Shown here: in pieces, positions 25,304 to 34,173 of the stretch | How positions within the stretch are numbered: the stretch's first letter is position 1 | How the letters are laid out: every line of letters begins with the position of its first letter | Source: Hungatella sp. | GTDB taxonomy: Bacteria; Bacillota; Clostridia; Lachnospirales; Lachnospiraceae | Assembly: GCA_022792815.1 (NCBI GenBank) | Contig: JAAWBS010000038.1 | Span: 62,001-126,000, forward strand | Direction of reading: 5' to 3' | Length of the DNA: 64,000 nucleotides | The notes under the pieces: generated by a model | Told to the model about the DNA's origin: nothing | Databases searched by the model: none | The model's input: only the letters and a program-made list of their open reading frames with translations | Program-made: the position numbers and the translations under genes

Positions 25304-25786
25304 ATGGAAGGAAATGTTGTGATGAAAGCCAAGGACACGGTTTCTGCGGCTCTGGCGGAGTGTTTTATTACCATCGGTTCCAGACGGTACAATTTTATGC
25401 AGGCCATCAATCTGGAGGCAAAGTTCGAGAAGAACAAGACGGAGGTTCCCATCCTGGGGAAGACGGGAAAGGGGAACAAGGCCTCCGGCTGGAAGGGGAC
25501 GGGAAGCGCCACCTTCCACTACAACACCTCGATTTTCCGGCAGATGATGCTCCAGTATAAGGACACCGGGGAGGACGTGTATTTTGAGATCCAGATTTCC
25601 AATGAGGACAAGACCTCCAAGGCCGGACGGCAGACGATGATTCTCATGGACTGCAACATCGACGGCGGCGTGCTGGCCAAGTTTGACGCTGACGGGGAGT
25701 ATCTGGATGAGGAGATGGATTTCACCTTTGAGGACTTTAAGATGCCGGAGGCGTTTGCGGAGTTGGAAGGGTTTTTGACGAATTAA
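25304..25786 (+). CDS. Tail tube protein (XkdM-like)
   Basis: A 160-residue tube subunit. The CNIDGGVLAKFDADGEYLDEEMDF-type C-terminal segment and the GSATFHYNTSIFRQM segment are typical of XkdM/DUF2001 tubes. The ATG at 25304 is 9 bases after AAGGAG; the ATG at 25295 touches that site. Stacks inside the sheath to form the inner tube. Confidence 0.9.
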   Translation: MEGNVVMKAKDTVSAALAECFITIGSRRYNFMQAINLEAKFEKNKTEVPILGKTGKGNKASGWKGTGSATFHYNTSIFRQMMLQYKDTGEDVYFEIQISNEDKTSKAGRQTMILMDCNIDGGVLAKFDADGEYLDEEMDFTFEDFKMPEAFAELEGFLTN

Positions 25787-25802
25787 TGGGGAGAATAAAG
25801 AA

Positions 25803-26234
25803 ATGTCTAAGTTCAGCAGGTTTATGAAATGCAACAAGATCGAGAGGAAGAATGGGATGTATGCGCCTACGAGGTCACTCCGTGATGAGGAGGGGAAGGC
25901 GCTGGAGTGGGAGTTTCGGCATATTACTTCCAGGGAGATCGAGAATATCAGGGAGGATTGCACCATCGAGGTTCCTGTCACCGGTAAGCCGAATATGTAC
26001 CGGCAGAAGCTGAAAGCAGGGCTTTATATTCAGAAGATGATCACGGCCTCTGTGGTCATGCCGGATCTGTATGACGCTCAGTTGCAGGACTCTTATGGGG
26101 TGAAGACTCCGGAGGAACTTCTGCTGGCCATGGTGGACGATCCGGGCGAGTACAACGAGCTGGCCGCTTTCGTGCAGAATTTTCAGGGCTTTAACGTCTC
26201 TTTTGAGGATAAGGTGGAAGAGGCAAAAAACTGA
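25803..26234 (+). CDS. Tail assembly chaperone (XkdN/gpG-like)
   Basis: A 143-residue helical chaperone that coats the tape measure during assembly. The last codons run into a slippery heptamer A AAA AAC (26225-26231) immediately before the TGA, and a second frame continues for 66 codons. So the gene should make both a short (G) and a long (G-T) product, as in lambda and many contractile-tail phages. Confidence 0.88.
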   Translation: MSKFSRFMKCNKIERKNGMYAPTRSLRDEEGKALEWEFRHITSREIENIREDCTIEVPVTGKPNMYRQKLKAGLYIQKMITASVVMPDLYDAQLQDSYGVKTPEELLLAMVDDPGEYNELAAFVQNFQGFNVSFEDKVEEAKN

Positions 26235-26431
26235 TTGAGGAAGGGGATTGGGAGGCGAATTTTGCCTACTATGCCCTTCTGAAATTACATATTCTGCCGT
26301 CGGTCTTTCTGGAGATGGATGAGCAGGAGAAAGCGTTTACCGTGGCGGCTATTAAAGTGAAGATGAAGAACGACAGGAAACGGGAGAAGGAAATGAAGCG
26401 CAAAGGGTCCAGGGGGAAGAAAGGAAGGTGA
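26225..26431 (+). CDS. Frameshift extension of the tail assembly chaperone (GT part)
   Basis: After a -1 shift at A AAA AAC the reading continues LIEEGDWEANFAYYALLK and ends at TGA 26429-26431 with a very basic tail (KMKNDRKREKEMKRK). The YYALLKLHILPSVFLEMDE segment matches GT-type extensions that recruit the tube protein. It has no start codon of its own, and the frame without the shift stops at once. Confidence 0.85.
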   Translation, partial: KKLIEEGDWEANFAYYALLKLHILPSVFLEMDEQEKAFTVAAIKVKMKNDRKREKEMKRKGSRGKKGR

Positions 26432-26437
26432 CGGAGG

Positions 26438-28693
26438 ATGGCGGCAATACAGACGACAATTGAACTGGAGAATCGTGTCACAGGGAGCCTGTTTCATATG
26501 ATCGATTCCTTGACGATGGGAACGGCGGCCGTGGGGAATCTGTACCAGATGATCAATTCCACCGTAAATGTGGCCTCCATGGAAGCGGTAAGGGAATCCT
26601 GCCTGCGGATACAGCAGACCATAGAGGACACGGGACAGAGCGTTCAGGATAATACGGACCAGCACAAGAAGCTCAATGATGAGATCGATGAGGGGGCAAA
26701 GCGCAGTGAAAAACTGAAAAAAGTGGTTGGAAAGGTGACTCAGGCTTTTCGTAAAATGAATGTATTCCCTAAGACCAAGGAATGGATCGAGGACTGTACG
26801 GCGGCATATGACAGACAGCTGAGCGCCGAGCTGCAGCTTGCCGGTGCCTTGGCAAACAGGTCTGATACCGCCTATACCGCACAGTATCAGATGGAAGGTG
26901 CCGGGGACACACCAGCGGTGACTGCGGCTTACGATCAGATCACTGCAAAGGCGGGGGAGATCCAGGGACAGGGAATCTACAGTGATGAGGTCATGATCGG
27001 AGCGGCTGCGGAGCTTACTACCTACTTTACAGACACCGATGCCATCGGGATGATGATGGACACTCTTGCGGATTATGCCATGGGTGTGACAGGCGGAGGT
27101 GAGATGGATTCGGCGGGTATGGCGGCCCTTGCGGCAGACCTGGGGAAGACGACATCCGGAGATTACAGTGCCATGTCTGCCTCCGGTTTCGAGTTTTCGG
27201 AAGCCCAGAAGGCCATTATCCAGGGGGAGGCCACAAGGGAGCAGATCGTCTCTGTCCTTGGGGACGAGTACCTGGACATGTCTTCTGATATGCAGGCGGC
27301 CGCGGCTATCGCGCAGGTGGTCGGAGAGTCCTGGTCCGGGATCTATGAGAGCATGAGCAGGACACCGGAGGGGAAGATCCTGCAGCTGGCCAATGCGTGG
27401 AACGGGCTAAAAGAGTCTATAGGGGGACAGATGTATCCGTATCTGCTCTTGTTTGTGGGGGTGATTACGGAGAACTGGGGGACGATTCAGACGGTGCTTG
27501 ACGGCATTACGGTGGGACTTGAGTTTATGCTTGGATTTATAAGTCTGCTGGCGGAGGGAGCGATGTATTTTGCCCAAATGATTATGGATAATTGGGGCTG
27601 GATAAGTCCGATTCTCTATGGGGTGATTGCCGCTTTGGCAGTTTACAATGGGGCAATGGTACTTGCATGGCTTTCGACTCTGAAGAGTGCGGCGGCGATG
27701 GCTTTGAAAACGGCATGTGACTGGGTCGAAATCGCGGCGATTATTGCTTTGATCGTTGCACAGGACGGCTTAAACGCAGCCCTTGCAGCCTGCCCGATTT
27801 CCTGGATTATCATCCTGGTCATTGCTTTGATCGCAGCCTTTTATGCGGTCATCGGAATAATGAATAGGCTTACCGGAAGTTCCATTTCTGCGACAGGTTT
27901 GATCGCAGGGGCATTTGGGCTATTGACAGCGAATATTATGAACACATTTATCGTACCGCTCTGGAATCAGGCAGCAGCTCTGGCCAACTTTTTCGGCAAT
28001 GTGTTCAACAACCCTGTCGCCGCGGTCAAAGTACTTTTTTATGACATGTGCCTGAATGTGCTGGACAATATCCGGAATATGGCAGGTGCCGTCGAGGGGC
28101 TGCTGAACAAGATTCCCGGTGTGGAGATTGATATCACCAGCGGGCTGGAGGGATTTTATTCCAAGCTGGAAGAGGCACAGAAGGCGGTAAAAGACGAATC
28201 CGGGTGGGTAGAGTATGTTCACAAGATGGATTACAAGGATTACGGCGCTGCCTGGGACAAGGGCTACTCCTTCGGCCAGGGAATGGAGGAGAGCATATCC
28301 GACTTTGACCCGGCTTCCCTCTTCGGCGGCGGTCTTCCGGGGATCGACGAGTACCTGAACCTGGATCAGAACGGAAACGGATTTGGCGGGGACGGCTCCG
28401 GTCTGGAAGATCCCGGAGGAGGCCCGGATGGCATCGGGACCAATGTGGACGACATCGCCGGCAACACCGGAAGCATGGCCGAGTCCATGGAGCTTTCCGG
28501 GGAGGATTTACAGTACCTGCGGGACATTGCGGAGCAGGAGGCAATCAACCGATTTACCACGGCGGAGATCAAGATCGAGCAGACCAACCACAACCAGATC
28601 AACAGCGGCATGGATCTGGACGGCATCGTGTCGGGGCTGGATGATGCCCTGGGAGAGGCCATTGAGATTATGACGGAAGGGGTGCATACGTGA
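26438..28693 (+). CDS. Tail tape measure protein
   Basis: A 751-residue protein that sets tail length. The N-terminal third is coiled-coil/helical (about 40-115), the middle is Ala-rich, and a block of hydrophobic helices (about 330-480) follows, as in tape measures that enter the target membrane. The C-terminal part has Gly/Asp-rich linkers (about 630-680). It sits exactly between the frameshifted chaperone and the LysM protein, the conserved position. With roughly 0.15 nm per residue, a tail near 110 nm is expected (inference). An AGGAAGG lies 9 bases before the ATG. Confidence 0.9.
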   Translation: MAAIQTTIELENRVTGSLFHMIDSLTMGTAAVGNLYQMINSTVNVASMEAVRESCLRIQQTIEDTGQSVQDNTDQHKKLNDEIDEGAKRSEKLKKVVGKVTQAFRKMNVFPKTKEWIEDCTAAYDRQLSAELQLAGALANRSDTAYTAQYQMEGAGDTPAVTAAYDQITAKAGEIQGQGIYSDEVMIGAAAELTTYFTDTDAIGMMMDTLADYAMGVTGGGEMDSAGMAALAADLGKTTSGDYSAMSASGFEFSEAQKAIIQGEATREQIVSVLGDEYLDMSSDMQAAAAIAQVVGESWSGIYESMSRTPEGKILQLANAWNGLKESIGGQMYPYLLLFVGVITENWGTIQTVLDGITVGLEFMLGFISLLAEGAMYFAQMIMDNWGWISPILYGVIAALAVYNGAMVLAWLSTLKSAAAMALKTACDWVEIAAIIALIVAQDGLNAALAACPISWIIILVIALIAAFYAVIGIMNRLTGSSISATGLIAGAFGLLTANIMNTFIVPLWNQAAALANFFGNVFNNPVAAVKVLFYDMCLNVLDNIRNMAGAVEGLLNKIPGVEIDITSGLEGFYSKLEEAQKAVKDESGWVEYVHKMDYKDYGAAWDKGYSFGQGMEESISDFDPASLFGGGLPGIDEYLNLDQNGNGFGGDGSGLEDPGGGPDGIGTNVDDIAGNTGSMAESMELSGEDLQYLRDIAEQEAINRFTTAEIKIEQTNHNQINSGMDLDGIVSGLDDALGEAIEIMTEGVHT

Positions 28694-29382
28694 TGGCAAA
28701 AGGCGGGTATGATTTTTATCTGAAAGACTGTCTGCTTCCGATCCCGCCGTCGAAGCTGACCATAAAGATCAACAGTGAAAATGAGACTGTCACCCTGATG
28801 AACCAGGGGGAGATCAACATTCTGAAGACAGCGGGGCTTACGGATATCGAGTTTGAGTGTATGATCCCCCAGGTGAGATATCCCTTTGCCGTCTATCAGT
28901 CGGGATTTCAGGAGGCCGAATATTTTCTCAGCTATTTTGAAGCTTTAAAAAACGGCAGAAAACCCTTCCAGTTCATCGTGTGCAGGAGCAAGCCGGGAGG
29001 GGGACGGTTATTCGACACCAACATCAGGGTGTCCATGGAGGACTATAAGATCACGGAGGACGCGGCCGACGGGTTTGACCTGACGGTAAAGATAAGTCTG
29101 AAACAGTGGAGGGATTACGGAACCAAGACGGTGACCATCTCATCGGATGAAGAGCAGCCCAAGGTAAGTGTGGAGTCTCAGAGGGAGACCACCGATTCCC
29201 CGGCTCCGGATACGGTGCTGACCTACACTGTGGCGAAAAACGACTGTCTCTGGAAGATCGCTAAAAAGTTTTACGGTGACGGTTCCAAGTATCCTGTCAT
29301 CTACGAGGCAAATAAAGAGGTGGTCGGCAGCGATCCCAACCTGATCTATGAGGGGCAGGTGCTGACCATCCCGGCGCTTTAG
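28693..29382 (+). CDS. LysM-containing tail protein (XkdP-like)
   Basis: A 229-residue baseplate-hub protein. The first 160 residues are the XkdP-type domain (KDCLLPIPPSKLTIKI), and the C-terminus is a LysM domain (about 175-228; YTVAKNDCLWKIAKKFYGDG), which may bind peptidoglycan or fix the spike. The ATG overlaps the tape measure stop (TGATG). Confidence 0.9.
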   Translation: MAKGGYDFYLKDCLLPIPPSKLTIKINSENETVTLMNQGEINILKTAGLTDIEFECMIPQVRYPFAVYQSGFQEAEYFLSYFEALKNGRKPFQFIVCRSKPGGGRLFDTNIRVSMEDYKITEDAADGFDLTVKISLKQWRDYGTKTVTISSDEEQPKVSVESQRETTDSPAPDTVLTYTVAKNDCLWKIAKKFYGDGSKYPVIYEANKEVVGSDPNLIYEGQVLTIPAL

Positions 29383-29396
29383 AAAGGGGGCATCTC

Positions 29397-30368
29397 ATGA
29401 GTGCAGAGATTTTGATCTGTGACCAGACAGGCATGAAAGCCTATCTGCCGGCTGTGGAGGAAGGGATCGAGTGGACCACCCAGCGGAAGGGCGCTCCGGG
29501 AAAGCTGACCTTCAAGGTGTTCCAAGACGATGTGCTTGACTTTACGGAGGGGTCTGTGGTTCAGCTCAGGGAAGGCGGAGACGAGATATTTTTTGGATTC
29601 GTGTTTAAGCAGCAGCGGGGCAGAGGCTCTCTCGTCTCGGTGACGGCCTATGACCAGCTGCGGTATCTGAAAAACAAGGACACCTTTGTGTATGAGGATA
29701 TCAGGGCAGATCAGCTTCTGGAGATGATCGCTCATGACTATTCCCTGAAGACAGGGGTTTTGGAACAGACTGGGTATGTGATCCGGTCAGGGGTGGAGAC
29801 GGACGTCTCCCTTTTCGAGATGATCCAGAACGCCCTGGACACGACCCTGGACAACACGGGGGAACTGTTCGTCCTGTATGATGACTTCGGAAAGCTGACC
29901 CTAAAGCGGCTGTCCTCCATGTATGTGGGAGGGACGGAGGGCTATCTGATGGTGGACGAGGAGACAGGGGAATCCTTCGACTACAGCTCCTCCATCGACG
30001 ACAATACGTACAATAAGATTGTCCTGAAAAATGAGACCACCAAGAAGGACTTCATCGTGGCCCATGACATGGAGCATATCAGGCAGTGGGGGATCCTGGT
30101 CTACACGGACACTTACAAGGAAGGAGAAAATGGCCAGGCCAAGGCGGAAGCTCTTCTGAAACTCTATAATCAGAAGACCCGCAGCTTAAAGCTGACAAAG
30201 GTGCTGGGGGACAACCGGGTGAGGGCGGGAAGTATGATCGCAGTGAACCTGAATTTAGGAGATGTGAAGCTTGGAAATTTTATGTTGGTCGAACAGTGTA
30301 AGCACACTTACAGAGACGGTGAACACTGGATGGACCTGACGCTCAGAGGAGGTGAGTTTGTTGGCTGA
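29397..30368 (+). CDS. Baseplate hub protein (XkdQ / gpD-like)
   Basis: A 323-residue hub subunit, like phage P2 gpD/XkdQ. It shows the beta-rich first domain (EGIEWTTQRKGAPGKLTFKV), a middle domain (IRADQLLEMIAHDY) and a C-terminal oligosaccharide-binding-like end (GDNRVRAGSMIAVNLNLGD). It lies between the LysM protein and the DUF2577 protein, as in PBSX. AAAGGGGG precedes the start. Confidence 0.9.
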   Translation: MSAEILICDQTGMKAYLPAVEEGIEWTTQRKGAPGKLTFKVFQDDVLDFTEGSVVQLREGGDEIFFGFVFKQQRGRGSLVSVTAYDQLRYLKNKDTFVYEDIRADQLLEMIAHDYSLKTGVLEQTGYVIRSGVETDVSLFEMIQNALDTTLDNTGELFVLYDDFGKLTLKRLSSMYVGGTEGYLMVDEETGESFDYSSSIDDNTYNKIVLKNETTKKDFIVAHDMEHIRQWGILVYTDTYKEGENGQAKAEALLKLYNQKTRSLKLTKVLGDNRVRAGSMIAVNLNLGDVKLGNFMLVEQCKHTYRDGEHWMDLTLRGGEFVG

Positions 30369-30753
30369 TGCAACCGGATTGGCGGAAAAGATCAAGCGGG
30401 CGGCTCTGGAGGCTCAGGGGGCTTCCAGGCCGGTCCGGCTGTGTTTTGGGGAGGTGATCTCTGAGGAGCCTCTGAAAATCAATGTGGAACAGAAGATGAT
30501 CCTGGGGGAGGCCCAGCTGCTCCTCAGCCGAAACGTCACGGATTATGTGATCTCGGCAGAGGTGGACTGGGAGACCGGAGAACAGGGGGGAGGCGCCGGG
30601 GAGACGGCCTGTGAGAGGCATAGTCACCGGATCTCGGGGCAAAAGCAGATTATGATTCATAACGCCCTGAAACCGGGTGATGAAGTGATTCTGATACGGC
30701 AGCAGGAGGGCCAGAAATTCCTTGTGCTGGACCGGATGGGAGGAAAACCATGA
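30361..30753 (+). CDS. DUF2577 family tail protein (XkdR-like)
   Basis: A 130-residue protein with the DUF2577 pattern: an N-terminal helix (ADATGLAEKIKRAALEAQ), an OB-like barrel (PVRLCFGEVISEEPLKINVEQ) and the end DEVILIRQQEGQKFLVLDR. It probably forms the spike base. AGGAGG at 30347 fits a TTG start at 30361, which overlaps the hub stop; GTG 30352 overlaps the site itself. Confidence 0.82.
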   Translation: MADATGLAEKIKRAALEAQGASRPVRLCFGEVISEEPLKINVEQKMILGEAQLLLSRNVTDYVISAEVDWETGEQGGGAGETACERHSHRISGQKQIMIHNALKPGDEVILIRQQEGQKFLVLDRMGGKP

Positions 30754-31154
30754 TTCCATCTGCAGCCGGCTTTTTAAACAGGGATTTTCGGATCAGGGAG
30801 CAGCCGGGCCTGACCTACAGGCTGCACACGGAGGATCAGCTGGTCCGAGGATATACGGACGGTCTGGATGCGGTCAGGCAGGCTGTTTACAAGATTCTCA
30901 TGACCGAGCGCTATGAGTATGTCATGTACAGCTGGAATTATGGCATCCAGCTGTCCGGTCTTCTGGGAAAGCCTGTCACCTATGTGTGTCCGGAGCTGAA
31001 ACGGCGGATTTCGGAGGCGCTTTTGATGGACGATCGGATCAGCAGCGTGGATCAGTTTGAATTTGATTTCCCGGAGAAAGGAGTGGTCCATGTGATGTTT
31101 ACGGTCCATACCATTTTCGGAGACATGCAGGCGGAGAGGAAGGTGAATGTCTGA
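30750..31154 (+). CDS. DUF2634 baseplate wedge protein (XkdS / gp25-like)
   Basis: A 134-residue gp25-type wedge/sheath-initiator protein. The EQPGLTYRL, DAVRQAVYKILMTERYEYVMYSWNYG and LDDRI-like (MDDRISSVDQF) segments are the family's landmarks. It starts within the DUF2577 stop (ATGA) and its stop overlaps the next ATG, so translation is coupled through the baseplate genes. Confidence 0.88.
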   Translation: MIPSAAGFLNRDFRIREQPGLTYRLHTEDQLVRGYTDGLDAVRQAVYKILMTERYEYVMYSWNYGIQLSGLLGKPVTYVCPELKRRISEALLMDDRISSVDQFEFDFPEKGVVHVMFTVHTIFGDMQAERKVNV

Positions 31155-32353
31155 TGTATGAGGGTACTACGTATGAAGTGATCCGCGACCGGATGCTGGC
31201 CCGGCTCCCGGAGCGGTTGGACAAGCGGGAGGGCTCGGTGATCTGGGATACCCATTCCCCGGCTGCCATTGAGTTTCAGATTTTGTACCTGGAGCTGGAT
31301 GTGATTTTGAGGGAGGCCTACGGGGACACGGCTTCCAGAGAATTTCTGATTCGGAGGGCCAGGGAGCGGGGCATCTACCCGAGGGAGGCCACAAAAGCGG
31401 TGTGGAGAGGAGTATTTTCCCCTCCGGACATCGACGTCTTGGGAAAGCGGTTCAACATCGGTGAGATCAATTACCGGGTGGCAGAAAAGATCACCGGCGG
31501 GGAATACCGGGTGGAATGTGAGGCGGCCGGAAAGGCGGGCAATCAGTGTTCAGGCGACATGATTCCGGTGGAGTACATCAAGAATCTTAAGACTGCCCGG
31601 TTGACTCAGCTTTTGATTCCCGGGGAAGATGAAGAGGAGACGGAGGAGCTGCGTCAGAGATATTTTGCCTCTTTTGAGGAGAATGCCTTTGGCGGAAACC
31701 GCAGGGATTATTTGGAAAAGACCAACGCCATCCCCGGGGTGGGGCGGACCAAGGTGACGAGAGTCTGGAATCAGGACATCGCCCCGGCCCGCATGATCCC
31801 CACAGAGGCGGTAAAGCTGTGGTACGGTCAAATCAGGGAGACTGCTGACGGGGAGGTGAGAACCTGGCTTGACGCCGTATTTTCCGCCGCGGAGGAGAGG
31901 AAGCTGACCGTGGGAGGGACAGTGCTTCTGACCATCCTGGACTCCCGGTTTGGGGCGGCCTCGGATACCCTGGTGCAGACGGTTCAGACGATGATGGATC
32001 CGGAGGAAAATGCCGGTGAGGGCTGGGGCCTTGCTCCCATAGGCCATGTGGTAAAAGTGGAGAGTGCGGCCGAGCGGACTGTGACGATACGCTCGGATCT
32101 CACATTTGAGGAGGGATATGGGTGGGATAATCTCCGGGAATCTCTGGAAGAGGCAGTGTCGGACTATCTGGTGGAGCTGAGGAAGGCATGGGCCGATTCT
32201 CCCTATCTGATCGTCAGGATCAGCCAGATCGACAACCGCCTGTTAGGCATCCCCGGAGTCCTGGACGTCCAGAATACGTCCATCAACGGTTCAGAGAGCA
32301 ACCTGAGTCTGGAAGGCTTCGAGATCCCGGTTCTGGGAGGTGTGAGTGAATGA
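31154..32353 (+). CDS. Baseplate J family protein (XkdT-like)
   Basis: A 399-residue wedge protein of the gpJ family. Typical are LPERLDKREGSVIWDTHSP near the start, the FLIRRARERGI segment, NAFGGNRRDYLEKTNAIPGVG in the middle and LLGIPGVLDVQNTSING at the end. It forms the baseplate ring that triggers sheath contraction. Confidence 0.92.
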   Translation: MYEGTTYEVIRDRMLARLPERLDKREGSVIWDTHSPAAIEFQILYLELDVILREAYGDTASREFLIRRARERGIYPREATKAVWRGVFSPPDIDVLGKRFNIGEINYRVAEKITGGEYRVECEAAGKAGNQCSGDMIPVEYIKNLKTARLTQLLIPGEDEEETEELRQRYFASFEENAFGGNRRDYLEKTNAIPGVGRTKVTRVWNQDIAPARMIPTEAVKLWYGQIRETADGEVRTWLDAVFSAAEERKLTVGGTVLLTILDSRFGAASDTLVQTVQTMMDPEENAGEGWGLAPIGHVVKVESAAERTVTIRSDLTFEEGYGWDNLRESLEEAVSDYLVELRKAWADSPYLIVRISQIDNRLLGIPGVLDVQNTSINGSESNLSLEGFEIPVLGGVSE

Positions 32354-33270
32354 TAAGAGAGGTTGATCTGGTTTCCATGCTCCCTCCTTTCCTGGCAGAG
32401 TACCGGGAGATCAGGGCGGCTCTGGAGGCGGAGAATCCGGAATTTGTCCTTGTCTGGAGGGCTGCTGACCGGGTTCTGAGAAATGAGTTTATCGCCACGG
32501 CTGATGAGTATGGGATCGGAAGGTTCGAAAAGATGCTGAATATCCCTCCGTCAAAAGGGGACTCTCTCGAGACCAGGCGGACCAGGGTCCTGTCCCGGTG
32601 GTTCACGGCCCTTCCCTACACATGGAGGAGGCTTTTGCAGAAGCTGTCCCTGATCTGCGGGGATGAGGGATTTCTGGCATCCATGCCGGGGGAAAACGGC
32701 TACCGGATCAGGATCTGTATTCGGATGGACGGCTATGAGGGGCCCCATCTGCGGGAAGTGAGGCGGATGCTGGAGGGTATGGTGCCGGTCAATATGGCGG
32801 TGCTGCTCTTCGGAGAATATGAGGCCCGGTGTGAGGCATCCCTGGATGTGGGGGAGCGAATCACATTTCGGAGCGGATTTTATCCGCGATTTAATCTGGG
32901 GAGGCTGAAACTGGACAGGCTCTGGAGGCTGGGCGGGGACAGGAGGCTGACCGGATACGACAGCCGGGAGACCGTGGATTTGTATCCTGTTTGTATGAAC
33001 ATTAGAACAGAGGTTTCCGGTGCCCCGGAAGAGGGCACCCAGCTTTCCATGACAGGTGCCGTTTGTGCCAGGGCAGGGGACAATGAGGCGGTGTCCGTGA
33101 GGATCCCGGCCCCCTGTCAGGAGACATGCCGACAGACTCTGAGAGTAAAGGCTTTGGCCCCTGCCGGCTGTGAGGCCGGTGAGGTGGGAATCTACAACCA
33201 AAACAGGCTGGACGGGAATTTCAGATTGGACGGGAAACGGAAATTAAACGGAGGAAGAGAACTACGATAG
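32350..33270 (+). CDS. Putative phage tail protein (XkdU / YmfQ-like)
   Basis: A 306-residue protein following baseplate J, with an XkdU/gpI-like first 170 residues (LPPFLAEYREIRAALEAENPE; ETRRTRVLSRWF). The C-terminal part is different: a beta region then short repeats NRLDGNFRLDGKRKLNGG. These repeated turns look like an adaptor that joins the baseplate to fibres. Start overlaps the previous stop. Confidence 0.8.
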   Translation: MIREVDLVSMLPPFLAEYREIRAALEAENPEFVLVWRAADRVLRNEFIATADEYGIGRFEKMLNIPPSKGDSLETRRTRVLSRWFTALPYTWRRLLQKLSLICGDEGFLASMPGENGYRIRICIRMDGYEGPHLREVRRMLEGMVPVNMAVLLFGEYEARCEASLDVGERITFRSGFYPRFNLGRLKLDRLWRLGGDRRLTGYDSRETVDLYPVCMNIRTEVSGAPEEGTQLSMTGAVCARAGDNEAVSVRIPAPCQETCRQTLRVKALAPAGCEAGEVGIYNQNRLDGNFRLDGKRKLNGGRELR

Positions 33271-33282
33271 GAGGGTTTTATT

Positions 33283-33675
33283 ATGGCAGATAACAGAGGA
33301 GTCATCACGGCGGCAGGGAGAAGGAAGCTCTGCAGGGCCCACGCGGGAGACGGGGCTCTTCCTGCCATCACCAGGATGGCATGGGGAAACGGGGGAGTGG
33401 ACGAGACGGGACAGCCCATCGCCACTACGGGCAATGAGATCGGGCTGTACAGTGAGCTTATGGTTAAGGACATCGAATCCCACACCTATGTGAACGAGGG
33501 AGAGACTTCTTGCCGGTACACGGCGACGCTGGAGGCGGGGGAGTTGTCCGGGGAGGAGATCTCCGAGATGGGGCTCTATGACGCGGAAGGGGATCTGGTG
33601 GCCTACCGCACCTTTATGCGCAAGGGCAAGGATGCGGATATCCCGCAGATCTATGATATGGAAGAGATATTCTGA
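33283..33675 (+). CDS. Tail fibre/collar N-terminal protein (DUF3751-like)
   Basis: A 130-residue protein with the fibre-attachment pattern RGVITAAGRRKLCRAHAGDG, MAWGNGGVDETG and EISEMGLYDAEGDLVAYRTF, seen at the start of tail-fibre proteins of the DUF3751/collar group. Here it is a stand-alone subunit, so it probably links the receptor-binding fibre to the baseplate. Confidence 0.75.
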   Translation: MADNRGVITAAGRRKLCRAHAGDGALPAITRMAWGNGGVDETGQPIATTGNEIGLYSELMVKDIESHTYVNEGETSCRYTATLEAGELSGEEISEMGLYDAEGDLVAYRTFMRKGKDADIPQIYDMEEIF

Positions 33676-33681
33676 TGTACT

Positions 33682-33706
33682 GGGGTCAAAAGACCTTTTT
33701 GACCCC
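33682..33706. promoter_or_regulatory. Intercistronic hairpin
   Basis: A 10-bp perfect stem (GGGGTCAAAA with TTTTGACCCC) and 5-base loop between two fibre genes. No U-run follows, so it may adjust mRNA stability rather than end transcription. Confidence 0.55.
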
Positions 33707-33741
33707 GGCATAGTTTTGATATAAGGAGGCGGAAGGAAGAG

Positions 33742-34173
33742 ATGGCTTTTGAGATCAAAAATCCTCCGGAGTTTACGCTGGAGGTAGAACAGTGGACCAG
33801 GGAAACGGAAGCCGACGGCAGCGAGATGTCCAAAGATATCGGCAAACTGCTGAACAATACGGTGTACTTAAAGTCAGAGCTGGAGCGACAGGAACACACC
33901 GCTCTGGTGACCTTGACAGCAGCCGGATGGACCGGAACAGCGGCGCCCTACACTCAGACTGTGGAAGTAGCCGGTGCAAAGGAAGGTCTGGAGCCCATGG
34001 TAGTCAGCGCTTTGACAGACGGGGCTGCTCCGGAGGTACAGAAGAACTATATAAAAGCCTATGGGATCATCTGCAGCGGCACCGGTGTCATGGGGGACGG
34101 GACGGCTGTATTTAAGGTGTATAAGAAGCCGGCGGTGGATATCACCATAGGTCTGAGAGGGGTGATGGGATGA
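33742..34173 (+). CDS. Hypothetical fibre-region protein
   Basis: A 143-residue protein. Residues 1-55 are helical (EQWTRETEADGSEMSKDIGKLLNN), and 56-143 form a beta domain (TLTAAGWTGTAAPYTQTVEV...) like small structural domains found at the end of tail fibres. Its start has GGAGGCGGAAG upstream, and its stop overlaps the next fibre gene. Probably an adaptor or trimer-forming unit of the fibre; no family was recognised with certainty. Confidence 0.6.
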   Translation: MAFEIKNPPEFTLEVEQWTRETEADGSEMSKDIGKLLNNTVYLKSELERQEHTALVTLTAAGWTGTAAPYTQTVEVAGAKEGLEPMVVSALTDGAAPEVQKNYIKAYGIICSGTGVMGDGTAVFKVYKKPAVDITIGLRGVMG

